This document shows, piece after piece, positions 22,985 to 33,689 of a DNA stretch of 64,000 nucleotides. Made by a program: the position numbers and the translations under genes. The notes beneath the pieces are model-generated. The model was not told the origin of the DNA. It worked only from the letters and a program-made list of their open reading frames with translations, and did not search any database. Position 1 is the first letter of the stretch. Every line of letters begins with the position of its first letter. This DNA comes from Platycnemis pennipes (Eukaryota > Arthropoda > Insecta > Odonata > Platycnemididae): assembly GCA_933228895.1 (NCBI GenBank), contig OW121855.1, positions 72,688,698 to 72,752,697 of the forward strand, given 5' to 3'.

Positions 22985-25620
22985 ATGCTAATACAGTTAT
23001 CGTACGGTCACTTCACAAATCTTGCCGATCTTCGCTGCACACACAAAAATAATGAGGAAAACATCTAGAAGCAATATAAAAACCAACGATCCTTTTATTA
23101 TACGCATTGCATAATGACTTAGGTATTCCACTCCATTAGCAATTTCAGCGATTCATCCGAAATATGTTTCATTCAAAGCCTAGCGGACAAGAAGACGGAA
23201 ATAGTGAGGAAAATATGCAAAAATAACTTTAAAAAATGCTCAATGCAGTGTGCACTATACAGAGAGATGTTATGGTAAAACCCCCATAATGCTATATTAA
23301 GCCATTCAGCCGAGTTGAGTCTCATTATATACCAAGTGGAAGATAACCAAAGGAAAGTCTGAAAGACAAAAGGAAACAGCTTAAAAACTAATGCTCGACG
23401 TATTTTACGCTTAAATAACATATCTTTGCAATTAGACCCCATAGGCGATATTAAGATATTCAGCCCAGTTGAGACCTGATGTCAACTAATAAGAAATCTT
23501 AGTCACTTCCACAGGATTTTATTTAACATACGACCGGTTTCGGCAGTTACGCCATCTTCAGGACCTGAAGATGGCGTAACAGCCGAAACCGGTCGTATGT
23601 TAAATAAAATCCTGTGGAAGTGACTAAGATTTCTTATTAGTTGACATCATGACAACCTTCCACCACGTCAATGCTTCGAACTTTGATTTTATTTCAGTTG
23701 AGACCTATTCAAATCCAAGCAGAAATAAAACCAAAATTAACAGGAGGAAACGAAAAGACAAAAATTGCTCAGCAAAAAAATGTAATCAATGGTGAACTGG
23801 TATTTAAATATACAACGCAATTGACGCTATTAAGCCATTCAGTCGAGATCAGTCTTTATTTAAGCTAAGTTGACGTGAACCTAAAAATAGTAAAAAAGAA
23901 ATACAGAAAACATATGAAAATATTTGCCCTTTTACTACGATAGGCCACGCAAAATTATCTTGTAAAACGTAAGGACACAACTGAAGAAATAATGCTCAGT
24001 GCATTGAAGGCTTCAAAATCTGACCATAGGGAAACAATACCTATTAAGCGATATTGGAACATTCATCCAAGTTGATTCTCATTCCAAACCAAGCTGATTA
24101 CAAAAGCAAAATATAGCGAGGAAAACACACTGAAAAAACTTTTATAAAATCCTTATTGTATTTTAGGCTTAGGTCACCGATTAAAGTATAAGACCCATTT
24201 AGTAATTTTTATGCCATTCAGCCAAGTTGTGCCTCATTCTAATCCAAGGGGAAAAGAACCAGTAAATAGCGAGTAAAAAAAACAGAAAAATCTTAAAAGC
24301 TAAAACTCAATGCATTTAGAAGTAAGAATTTCATCAGAGGTTGATAAATACAATAACATAATTGAGCATTTCATCAGCTTTGAGATTCGCTAAAAGTTAA
24401 ACGGAAAATAAATAGAAAAGAGTCTGCAAACTGCACAAATACCTTAAAATTAATATTCAAAGTATCTAACAATTCAAAAAACTAATCAAAGGTACAATTG
24501 CATTAACGATATAAATCAATTAGGCGTGTTGCGTCTCCTACTAAAGCCATACGATGAGCACCAATAGAAACCGACAGAAACGCATAAAAAAGTGAAAACT
24601 CTGTATTCAATATGTTATTGCGTTAACAAACAGATTTTAAGTACATAACCCCATTAGACATTGTAAGCCAAACGGCCGAGTTGGGAGTCATTCTAAGCCA
24701 GTAGGACGGGAATCTGAAAAGAGCGTTGAAAACTGGCAGAAAGGTAATTAAAAAACAGTGTCAAATATGTTATTGCATTAACAAACAGATTTTAAGTGTG
24801 AGATCCCATTACAGATACTAAGCCATATGGCCGAGTTGAGAGTCATTATAGCAAAGAGGACAAGATCCTGAAAATAGAGTTGAAAACTGGCAGAAAGATA
24901 AAAAAAAACTGTGTTCAACATGTTATTGCATTAACAAACAGATTTTAAGTGTTGAGACCCCATTAGAGATATTAAGCCATATGGCCTAGTTGGGAGAAAT
25001 TGTAAGCCAAGAGGACTAGAATCTGAATATAGCGTTGAAAAATGGCAGAAAGAACATTAAAAGACAGTGTTCAATATGTAATTGCGTTAACCACTGAGAC
25101 CCTATTAGAGATACTAAGCAGAACGGTCGATTTGGGAGTCATTATAAGCCAAGAGGACGAGAATCTGAATATAGCGTTGAAAACTGACTGAAAGGTAATT
25201 AAAAAACTGTGTCCAATATGATATTGCTTAAAAACAGATTTTAAGTGTGAAACCCCATTAGAGATACACAACCATACAACCGAGTTGGGAATCATTCTAA
25301 GTCAAAGGACGAGATTCTGAAAATAGCGTTGAAAACTGGCAGATGCAAATATGAAAACTGTGTTCCATATGTTATTTCATTAACAAACAGATTTTAAATA
25401 TGAGATCCCATTGGATATACTAAGCCATCAGCCTAGTTGAGAGTCGTTATAAGCCGAGAAGACGAGAATCTGAAAATATCGTTGAAAACTGGCAGAAGAA
25501 ATTATAAAAACTGTGTTCAATGTAATTGCGGTAACCATCTGATCATAAGTTTAAGACCATATTAGAGGTACTAAGACATTCGGCCGAGTTGAGAATCATT
25601 ATAAGCCATTTATAAAGATT
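22985..25620. repeat. Tandem array of decayed ~152-bp units (satellite-like)
   Basis: An anchor resembling 'taagccat-yggccgagttgrgagtcatt' recurs near 23,150, 23,301, 23,456, 23,834, 24,061, 24,212, 24,365, 24,515, 24,667, 24,822, 24,975, 25,117, 25,270, 25,423 and 25,573. Most intervals are 150-155 bp. The 23,456-23,834 interval is 149 bp once a 229-bp insertion is removed. The 23,834-24,061 interval (227 bp) is the exception, about one and a half units. Other unit landmarks are 'gaaaactggcagaaa', 'aaactgtgttcaatatgtta' and 'aacagattttaagtgtgaga'. Units from 24,600 to 25,600 are most alike and the left half is more diverged. Short frames within it are incidental. Confidence 0.8.
23466..23706. 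mobile_element. 217-bp hairpin element inserted in the satellite, 12-bp target duplication
   Basis: The element (23,478-23,694) is flanked by perfect 12-mers CAGTTGAGACCT at 23,466-23,477 and 23,695-23,706, and it splits a unit of the surrounding tandem array. Almost all of it is one near-perfect inverted repeat, 23,477-23,649, with 86-base arms, one clear mismatch and its axis at 23,563. A 45-base non-palindromic tail follows. Each arm carries CTGAAGAT, a GGC/GCC mini-stem, GAAA and the palindrome ACCGGT (right arm 23,565-23,593), laid out like a hammerhead ribozyme core with a self-complementary stem III. Small hammerheads of this kind are known from Penelope-like retroelements, so a non-autonomous Penelope-related origin is my inference. 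A foldback DNA element is the alternative. Confidence 0.75.
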
Positions 25621-25979
25621 TATAAATCTAAGCTATTTATAACAATTCATTCATAAAGATGTAATTCGTGTTAGTTTTAATCCACTAATATTAACAGATT
25701 TGTTTTTGGTTTTATTGGAAATGTGAGGGAAAATATTCAAATACATAGTTATAATTTAAAGAATGCAGAAGTTTCGCATTAGTTCTATCAGTATGATATT
25801 TAATAGGGTAAAAACCTAGGTCTGCAAATAATGCCGCATATACAGCTATGATTCGCTGCTATTTTCCTTTGTGGAAAATAGGTGCTACATTTAACACGTA
25901 CTGTAGATGACAACCTCCGGAGTAGAAAGCCTCACTACGATCAGCTTCGAGGCTAGAACAAACAAGGAACCTAAAGCAT
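25621..25979. other. AT-rich spacer after the tandem array
   Basis: The first 50 bases contain overlapping 'tttataa' phrases (25,600-25,645). Nothing else recognisable. Confidence 0.5.
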
Positions 25980-26235
25980 TGGGATCGGGTTGGTGTGGGT
26001 TGATGATGTAGTCTACCACCCCAAAGGCCCTGTTTCCAATCCTAGCAGGAGCTAAGATTACAATGGTATACCGGTCACTAACAGGGTTCCTTGTGGATAG
26101 TACTTTGAGTCCACTGCATCCGTTGAATGCGTCGTTAAACCGTGGAACCCTTGGTGCATTTAATTAAAAGCGGGCATGTGACGATGCTAGTAGATTTCTC
26201 TCCAGCTCTGCTCCTTTCTCTAAAAAGTTACGGCC
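25980..26235 (+). mobile_element. SINE family 1 copy, 5' two-thirds
   Basis: It begins with 'gggatcgggttggtgtgggt' and retains 'cctgtttccaatcctagcag' (box B region), 'gcgtcgttaaaccgtggaac', 'ccttggtgcatttaat' and 'gatttctctccagc'. The terminal 'ctaaatggcgcaaat' block is missing. Confidence 0.65.
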
Positions 26236-26811
26236 CCAATGTCCGTTTGTCGTATCCCAGTCACCACGTTACTCTGTCCTGGTATTGGCCTTCCCTAAGC
26301 TCCATTTCAGGGTCGTCGGAACTATTTTCACTGGGGGGGGGGGAGGGGGTGCTTGAAAAGGGCCTGGCTCCTAAGAAAAGGGTGCGGAATCAAAGAAAAG
26401 GACCCGCATTTTTTGCGAATAGGAGGGTTTAGAGACTAGAATTTCGATAGAAGAGCATTGAGCATTGAGATGTGAGAATGTATGTCAGAAAGGACCCGTT
26501 TCGACTATAAGAGCCCGGGGAAAATTCCGGGGGGGGGGGGGGGGGGGGGGCGCTTGGGCTCCTCCTGCCCCCCACGTCCGACGCCGCTGCTCTCTTCTTA
26601 CCATATCTTTTCACACGTTTGCTTCATCCATTCAGCTATTTGTCTACCTTTTTCCTGTAATTTTGGCTACTACTATAACATTCTTCTTGGCCATCTTTTA
26701 TGTGCCATGCGCCTAACGTGCCCATATCTTCGTCTCTCTCTCTTAGTTTCCAGGTTTCTAAGCCGCATAATATTGAATATTGTAATATGGTGTCATATAT
26801 TCGTTTCTTGG
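26236..26811. repeat. Two poly-G tracts in otherwise unrecognised DNA
   Basis: Runs of G lie at about 26,332-26,343 (then A, then five more) and at 26,529-26,550 (22 Gs). The 83-, 96- and 121-codon frames over this part are low-complexity, glycine-rich by-products. The run lengths may be unreliable, because homopolymers are error-prone in sequencing. Confidence 0.5.
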
Positions 26812-27115
26812 TACCTGCCTTTCTTTATATTTTTTACCAATAGATAGTCTTTAGCTTTTATAGTGCCTCTATAAGACGAGACATCACGGTTCTTGGTAGC
26901 TTTCTTTATATTTTTTACCAATAGGTGGGGTTTATTTTTTATAGTGCAACCTCTATAAGACGAGACCTCATGGCTCCCAAGAAAACTCTCGCTATGGTGA
27001 ACTATCGTCTTACCGGGGTTGGAGCAATTAATTTCCATGAAACCTATTGTCAACAGTTTTCTAGGAATCGGGTTGTTGTGGTGGCGGAAGTTTTTTCCAT
27101 ATGGAGAGCCTGAGC
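26812..27115. mobile_element. pogo/Tigger-like element end, locally duplicated
   Basis: Two similar segments lie in direct repeat. 26,824-26,886 and 26,905-26,970 each contain 'ctttatattttttaccaata', then 'ttatagtg', then 'cctctataagacgagac'. After the second, the sequence continues 'caagaaaactctcgctatgg', 'ctatcgtcttaccggggttg'. A terminus of the form TAGTG-AACCTCTATAAGACGA resembles the ends of pogo/Tigger-group elements. The opposite end was not found. A Tigger-like transposase relic lies 630 bp downstream on the minus strand and may belong to the same insertion. Confidence 0.45.
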
Positions 27116-27744
27116 ACAAATCCCAAAAGAAGGGGAAAGTTTTCGCAGCCTTTCCATTTCCCTACTCAATTCACCAACTAATGATTTGATCAAAAAGCAC
27201 CGTACTTACTCCAAAAAAACGCAAAAAGCCTCGAATTGTCGGTAATTTTCCCAAGTGTACAAGTGACCAAGCTATACACTCTAATACATTTACATGTTCA
27301 TTCCATTATATCGATTTGTGTCACCAAAAATATAAACCATATCTAATTGATAAATCAAAATTGTATCGCCTTTAGTACTTGCATTTACTCTTTCCCTTGG
27401 TTGTTCTTAATTTCTATGATTAGTATATTCATGTTGTTCGCAACATTTCACAGAAGCCATTTGGAATAACGTATCGCATTTGTTTCCGCAGACGAAAAGA
27501 AACAGTGGAAGGGATCCTTCCTTGGAGAACGTTTTCTCCCATCCGATGCATTGTCCACATATAAAAACAATCTGTTTTGACATGTGTAACAATTTCATTG
27601 AAATAGCGGTTTTATCGAGTTCTTTTTAAAGATTTAGTTAGGCCCTCGGACGTTCTTACAGTAATTGTATGTCGGGTGCATATGCAAAACAATGCAATGA
27701 AAACAGTTCGAATCATACATTTATTATCTTAGAAAATGTATTAT
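27116..27744. other. Possible interior of a pogo/Tigger-like element
   Basis: AT-rich and without recognisable coding sequence. It lies between a pogo-like end and a transposase relic, so it could be non-coding element DNA or an unrelated insertion. A 63-codon minus frame (27,407-27,598) has no motif. Confidence 0.3.
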
Positions 27745-27965
27745 TCTCTTGATATCACTTCAGGGAAAATACCTCCTTGAATTGCGTTGGTTTTGTCGGG
27801 GAGAAGGTTGTAATATAGTCCCGTTTCATCTGCGCTATAAATGTCACGCGGGGAATACCTCTAATGTCTCCTGTCCACTTCCCTCTTCGACAATACGCCA
27901 CTTTAGCATTGCTCTATCATTTCAATTTTCTCGCTTAGACTAAGTGTTTAGCGCTTTTGAGTCAT
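27745..27965 (-). pseudogene. Internally deleted Tigger/pogo-type transposase
   Basis: Read on the minus strand from the ATG at 27,965-27,963, one frame runs to 27,747 with three in-frame stops. The N-terminus reads MTQKR, stop, TLSLSEKIEMIEQC, stop, SGVLSKREVDRRH, stop. This matches the helix-turn-helix DNA-binding start of pogo/Tigger (CENP-B-like) transposases, where R-LTL-EK--VI---E-G-S-RE is typical. It then jumps to RYSPRDIYSADETGLYYN and LLPDKTNAIQGGIFPEV, the region of the first catalytic aspartates (usual form NADETGL-YK-LPDK). Normally more than 100 residues lie between these parts, so most of the DNA-binding domain and early catalytic domain have been deleted. The rest of the DDE domain is not found. 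The protein would have bound transposon ends and cut and joined DNA in the nucleus. This copy is dead. Confidence 0.8.
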
Positions 27966-28424
27966 GGTGTCTATCTTTGAAATGCTCTCAACTCACAGTC
28001 GTGCGAGTGTGCTCTATATCGCCCGGGGAACAAAAGAAGATCAAATACATATTCGCAACTGCTAGTGCTGCAGTATTTCCACCAATATTTACAATAAATT
28101 AATCGTATGGAAATTTATAACGTGCTTTTGATACTTAAATTTCATAATAATTACATTGCTAACAGATCGCAAGCAATGGCAGAGGTTGGCCACTCTTGCT
28201 GTATATTTAATGGTGATGGAAACTCTCGCAATCGCGGGGGCCAACACCAAAAGGGCCTCATAAAAACAGTATTTTTTTTACATGACAATCATAGGGTCAA
28301 TTAATGGTGCCCTTTAAATCTCTGGTATAGGCGCTGGTTTCGCAATAGGCCATACTCGTACTAACGCAGTTCCACTTTAGTTTGTTTTCTATGTGATATT
28401 CGAGCTGATATTTTCCTTGAAGTC
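27966..28424. other. Unassigned DNA upstream of the transposase relic
   Basis: It could contain the 5' part of the pogo/Tigger-like element, but I found no matching terminal inverted repeat. The plus frame 28,107-28,304 has no motif. Confidence 0.35.
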
Positions 28425-28492
28425 TACCTATCCTAAATAATGCCAATGACCTCAGCGATCAGTTACCTTCCGGGTACCAGGTAACTATTAAC
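28425..28492 (+). mobile_element. SINE family 1, 3'-tail scrap
   Basis: 'cctatcctaaataatgcca' followed by 'atgacctcagcgatcagtta' and 'ccttccgg' match the tail of the 4,455 copy ('cctaaatggcgcaaataacc' onward). Only about 65 bp remain. Confidence 0.45.
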
Positions 28493-29384
28493 TACTCCCA
28501 ATCTTCAACGCTTTCCTCCGAGAAGCTAATCTTACACTGAGTATTCCGCTCCACCATTCCATTTGATATACTGTAATCACTAATACGACATCCATCCCTT
28601 TTTTTAAGGCCTCATTAAAAATTTTGGTCCTATATTTGTCATCACCAATCACGTTTTACACAAACTAAGGTGAGGAATGTTTTTTTTAATTACACTCATA
28701 TTTGGCGTCGTATCCTTAAATAATTTCAACCAGAAGATTGTGCCTTTGGGTAGCTCACCGGACATGTAATCTTGTGCGTCGCAAGCTTCTCACCCACGTA
28801 ACAATGGCCCAAGGGAAATAAATGCCTTCTTTCAGGCGTCTATATTTGGCCGGCCGTCCAATAAATCCCATTACAAGGACTCTCCTAAATCTCCTTCGTT
28901 CCATTCTTCGGACGCGTAAGGGAGGAACATCACGAACTGAACTGCTCGGTGGTTTAGAAGATCGATCACGTTCAAGTCAGTCTGTTGCTTAAAGCAGAAC
29001 CTGAGTATCGAATAAGTTCAACGGTTGTATTTCAAAGCATATTCATTTCAGTACTACGTTATGCACATATCAACTTTCGTGCAATAGGCTAATGGAAGAA
29101 TGAGTGAAAGTCGACCAGCCAAGAAATGAAGGCCGGGGTTGATTTAATCATTAAAAGTAGATGAAAAGGCTGGAATACTCTTGTCCGAGAAAGTATCACT
29201 TCAATAATACTTAAATCACCAACAAACACCTTTATGGCAGTGACTAATGAAAAAATCAGCCGTAGAAAAGGCGAGACTATTGGAATTTTAGCATAACAGT
29301 TGAATAATGAATATGGAATCAATATACCTAGTGATGGACGAAGAGCTGGGGCAAAAATAAATCTTAAATTAAAGTAACAATCGT
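28493..29384. other. No gene recognised
   Basis: A 77-codon minus frame (29,089-29,322) is hydrophobic but has no motif. No repeat boundaries visible. Confidence 0.5.
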
Positions 29385-29605
29385 ATCAGATACATGTTGA
29401 GACACGATAGTTTTCTACAGGCGATTGATAAAGGTTGAAACTAACGGGAAATTTGACAAGGGAAAACCTTGCAAGAAGTGTTTGGAGCATATAAGGAAGA
29501 ATGCCTTTGGAATAATTTCGTTGGAATGAAAACTTTAGATGACAGAAGAATAGAATGTAGGGCTGCGGCTAACCATTCTTAGTATTGTTGATTAATGGTG
29601 ATTAT
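29385..29605 (+). pseudogene. LINE 3'-end fragment (family A), decayed
   Basis: 'cagatacatgttgagacacg' gives the LRHD region. 'gaagtgtttggagcatataa' corresponds to the MEQVVK region, and 'gatgacagaagaatagaatg' with 'tagggctgcggctaacc' gives the DRRIEWRAAANQ terminus. The end 'agtattgttgattaatggtg' equals the usual 'agaattgttgaccgatgatg'. Many stops and indels. Confidence 0.65.
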
Positions 29606-32395
29606 TATAACAGAACTATGATATGATTTATATATATATTGAGTTCGAGGATACTGATAGAGAAAGAATAACTCCTGAATACTTTGATTCGATGAATTAT
29701 CTCTCTAATTTTGACTCTTCCGTCTTCCCAACTGTTTTGGAGGGGGTTTGGAAATGTACGTAGGTTCTAAACTTTTGCAATTAGAACATCTCTAGTAACT
29801 TTAATCCATCGTGGAACTTGTACATCTCAGGGGTTTTTCGTAGGAGTGGTTCAAAAAAGCAATCGACACTTTTTATTCCATCGTAAGAATATCTCATCGT
29901 GAGGACATCCTTTGCATGCCATTTGAAGACCGACTACATTCTACTGATCCTTTACGCTCACACATCAGGTAGACATGAATTTTAAACACAATCTTTAGTA
30001 CATAACGATAACATCAATTTTCAACCATGCGAATCTATAGGAAGCAAATGATTCAAAAGATGGGCATCCACGGGATAGCATATAATATTAGACTGATATG
30101 AATATCACATAAGTGAAAAATAAATAACTTCAATACCAGACAATTTATCATAAAAAACGATGTGGTGGATGTTTATTTTTCTTTTGATAGCATCTAAATA
30201 GGTTAGTACCACCCAGTCAACATCAAGAGAAAGACTTTATCAGGCTTATTATTGATATGACAATATAACTCTCAGATGTGCCATATTTGATCGATATGGG
30301 AACTCATAATTGGAAGCTACTCGGAAGTATTTGACGCTGGGATACGGTCTAAAGCCGCAAGAGGTTTCGTAGCAACTCGGTGATATGAAGAATAGAAACG
30401 GCCTTAAATGCGTTTTTATTCCTACGAGGAAATATAGTCATGGGACAATAGACTTGAGGTCTGAGTACGGACTCAAAATTTTTATATTAATTTTTTACTA
30501 AAATTAACAGAAGAGTCTGCTGCGCCTGAATAATCCACCTTATTTGATTTACCTACTCATTGCCGCAAATACCCAAAATCCAAAGTCTTTTTCTCACATT
30601 TAGACAATTATTCTAGAAATTTGTCTAATAATATGAATATCTAGGTAAATAAGAAACATTTTATTTTCGCCACACTTTAGTCATAATGGAGTAACCCTAA
30701 ACTGCATAAGACGGAAATAACGCTGGGTGAATATAAATGTGACATAGTTCTATGAAATGAATTTATTTTGTATTTTATAATTTTCATTACTCTTGAGGTT
30801 TAATTTACCTTTGACATTTCTCCTCGCTGTCCAAACTAATTTGTCTTTAAAATAACATGGCTTTGGTGCGTCATTTATCAAGCTTTCAAGAAATATGATG
30901 TGTTTTCCGGTAGAAATACACGCTGGACTAAAATTATCAGAGAACACGCATGCGGCAGGAACGGTGTTTGATATGGGATGGTACATTTTAATTATGGGGA
31001 ATGATAAATGTTCGCAGACGGACAAGAAACCTCTCCTCTCTCTCTCTGTTGCATTGAAACGCTTCTAAAGCGCTGTTTCTCCTGCGGTGGCCCAATTTGT
31101 GGAACGCCCACTCAAAAAAAAAGCATCATAATGACATTAATAGTTGCGGAAAATATTTGAGGCAGCGACCCTTTTGTATCAGACGAGGTATCGTCTTTTC
31201 AGCCCGTAAAAGCGAGCGGGGCATATGAAATAACGGCTAATGTTTTTCCCATAACCCGGTTCCCGGAATCACTCGACCTGCGTATAATGGATTCTATTCT
31301 TGAAATGATGAAAATATCTTTGAGTTCCTCCCATTGCTTCACCAGCCAAGATATTAAAACATCTTTGGACGGGCGTTACGGCCCTCGGATCGCAAGGAGG
31401 AACCATCCAATCATATTGTCTTTCCTCGCTCCCTGCATTTCGCTTGATTAATTGCAAACATATCTTTGAGTGAATTTCCACCGTTTTGTTCCCCATGAAA
31501 GCGATGTTTCCGAGAATTGTTGCCTTATTTAATCCTTTGTCAGGCTGCCAATGCAGGTGGCACCGCGGTTCAAATTTCCTGGCTCAGCGAGCCATAGTAT
31601 AGCACCCATTCCTCATGTCCCAGCGTTCGTTCCGGCGTCGTGCTCGATTCAAGTGCTATAGCATGCACCATATGATCACATGCGGAGCAAGTTCAGAGCT
31701 CGAAATATAGATATCGATGTCAGCAGATGGAAAAGTATTGGAGAGAACGAAAAAATATTGATTGAATGATATTTCTATTGAGTGCTTATTTTCTACTATG
31801 AAGGCTAAAAAAAAACAGGATGATTCAATGTAAATAATGCATTACGCACATCCCTATATAATTATTACTTCCCTGTCGAATATTAGTTTTCTCAAAAGAG
31901 ATTGTAGATTAGAGATTGAGAAGACACTGGAAGCTTATTTGTGATTTAAAACGAAATGAAAAATGGACTGTAAATTTTATACATATTTAGGTCGTGGTAA
32001 CAATCACTGGATTCTATACATACAAATCGATCACTGTATCTTGGTGAACACAAACATATACGGAATGAATAATATCACTTAGGAGTGAGAATTGTTCTCA
32101 AGGCACGCCCTCCCTCAGGGCTCGCTCGCCGGTGATTGGTCCGTCTGGCAGGGGGGGGGGGGGTCAACTCTCGCACCCGACACCAGAGTGACATCTGTTT
32201 TAGAGACTGAGTGGCTTGAGTCTGAATATAGCTAATCCTCAAAATGTAGTTGTTACCTCTTAATGGTTACTCATATGGAAATAGCGAGATTATAGCCTTG
32301 AGAATTCTATCCGATTTGGTTAGCATCAGGAAAAAATTATTTTGTACGCTAAATGTTTCATTTAATATAAGAAATCACCATTAAGCAGTCATCTT
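29606..32395. other. No gene recognised
   Basis: AT-rich on the left. GC-richer between 31,000 and 31,700, where a 75-codon minus frame (31,269-31,496) lacks motifs. A short CT run lies at about 31,033-31,048. A run of 13 Gs lies at 32,151-32,163. Confidence 0.5.
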
Positions 32396-32971
32396 TTAAA
32401 TCTTTACAAGAATTAACCGCGAGTTAGGAAAGCATCCATTTAGGATCACTTTAAAATGCTTCAACTTCCTCATTTCATCCAGCGTACCACCGCACGAACC
32501 TGTCGAAGGAATACTTGTTTTGGGTGAATATTTTAGGGGTTGACCCTCGAAAAGATTCAAGATGACCATACAGTACCTTTGATGTTTTAATAGATTGAGC
32601 ATTTGCAACATGGATTTGGTTGTTTTTTTTGCATGAAAAAATCTATAACTTGTAGTATGTCCCTTCACATGCCTTGCATAAACTAAATAATCATGGAAAT
32701 AAAATAATAATATACTTAACGAAAATAATAACTGTAAGAAGTCAGGCAAGATTAAATAATAACTGTAAGAGAACACGAAAATATGGGGATGTGAAAAAAC
32801 TGCGAAATCTAGTTTTTGATAGCTAATGTTACGATTGAAGTATACAAATAGATAGTTTTCAAGCGGCTTGAGTAGGCGTTGATGCAGTGTTCTACTCCCC
32901 TTAGATTTGTCTTCAACTATCGGTTCCATCGGCACAGTAATTTTTTCTTCGTGTCTTGAAGGACATGCCAT
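32396..32971 (-). CDS. Uncharacterised 191-codon open frame
   Basis: This is the longest open frame in the window. The first 40 residues are polar and charged (start MACPSRHEEKITVPMEP). A strongly hydrophobic, aromatic stretch follows at about residues 55-98 (with FVFSYSYYLILPDFLQ) that could form membrane segments. The last 75 residues are basic and include TGSCGGTLDEMRKLKHFK. I recognise no domain. A frame of this length could arise by chance in AT-rich sequence of this size, or the two polar ends could be exons joined across an AT-rich intron. No flanking promoter, splice consensus or repeat context supports it. Low confidence that it encodes a protein. Confidence 0.15.
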   Translation of the reverse strand: MACPSRHEEKITVPMEPIVEDKSKGSRTLHQRLLKPLENYLFVYFNRNISYQKLDFAVFSHPHIFVFSYSYYLILPDFLQLLFSLSILLFYFHDYLVYARHVKGHTTSYRFFHAKKTTKSMLQMLNLLKHQRYCMVILNLFEGQPLKYSPKTSIPSTGSCGGTLDEMRKLKHFKVILNGCFPNSRLILVKI

Positions 32972-33689
32972 GCAGATGTTCTACAAATACATGAACAGTT
33001 GTATAATCATAGAATGTATCGTCAGATTTATCCTCCGAGCGTAATAGTTTTACAAGACTTGTGCTGAACGCTCTATGGAAGATGCTACACGTTATTAATG
33101 GGGAACATAATTGCTTTGTAGTTTATATTTTATCATGGATGACCCCTATCACCAATTCATGTCTAGTTGTAGGAAGTGTTGCTAAGTCTGGAGGTGGGAA
33201 GGTCTCCTTCGTTCAGCGTATGAAAACTGGGAGGCAATCGCAAATTTGAATCTCGGCTGCTCTATCTCTCTGTCTCACCATTTTCCCTTCCGCATGCTAG
33301 AACGAATCATTGAATTCAAAGCGACCTGAATTTGCTCCTCGGGCCACCTTTGAGCGGGTTTAAGTCGGAGGTGGCATCAGCGGAAGGGGTATGGGTAGAC
33401 GTGTGCTTGAGGGTCCCATCCTGTGCGCGGGCCTGATCCCTATCACCGGAAATGTGTACCCTGATCCACTTCAGTCCCACGTTCCCCAACGGCTGAACCC
33501 ACCCACAACCAACGTATCCTTGCCAACATCCTGTTTGAGTTCCGTTATCCTTAATGCATGCGGATCATGAGTTTATCTGACGAAGAGTGGGTTTGATGTG
33601 GTAGCGATAATGTTTTCGGTACAGGATATTTTCATCACTGAGATGTGGCTTTTTAGGATAATTATGTATAAGGATATAATATATCCTGG
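32972..33689. other. Mostly unassigned, possible SINE trace
   Basis: Around 33,180-33,290 the phrases 'ggaggcaatcgcaaatttga' and 'atctcggctgctctatctc' loosely recall a SINE head. A GC-richer stretch runs from 33,330 to 33,560. No gene found. Confidence 0.35.

Noticed and set aside
22985..25620. CRISPR-like array
   Set aside because: Units of about 152 bp diverge along their whole length with no short constant repeat and unique spacers. The context is eukaryotic.
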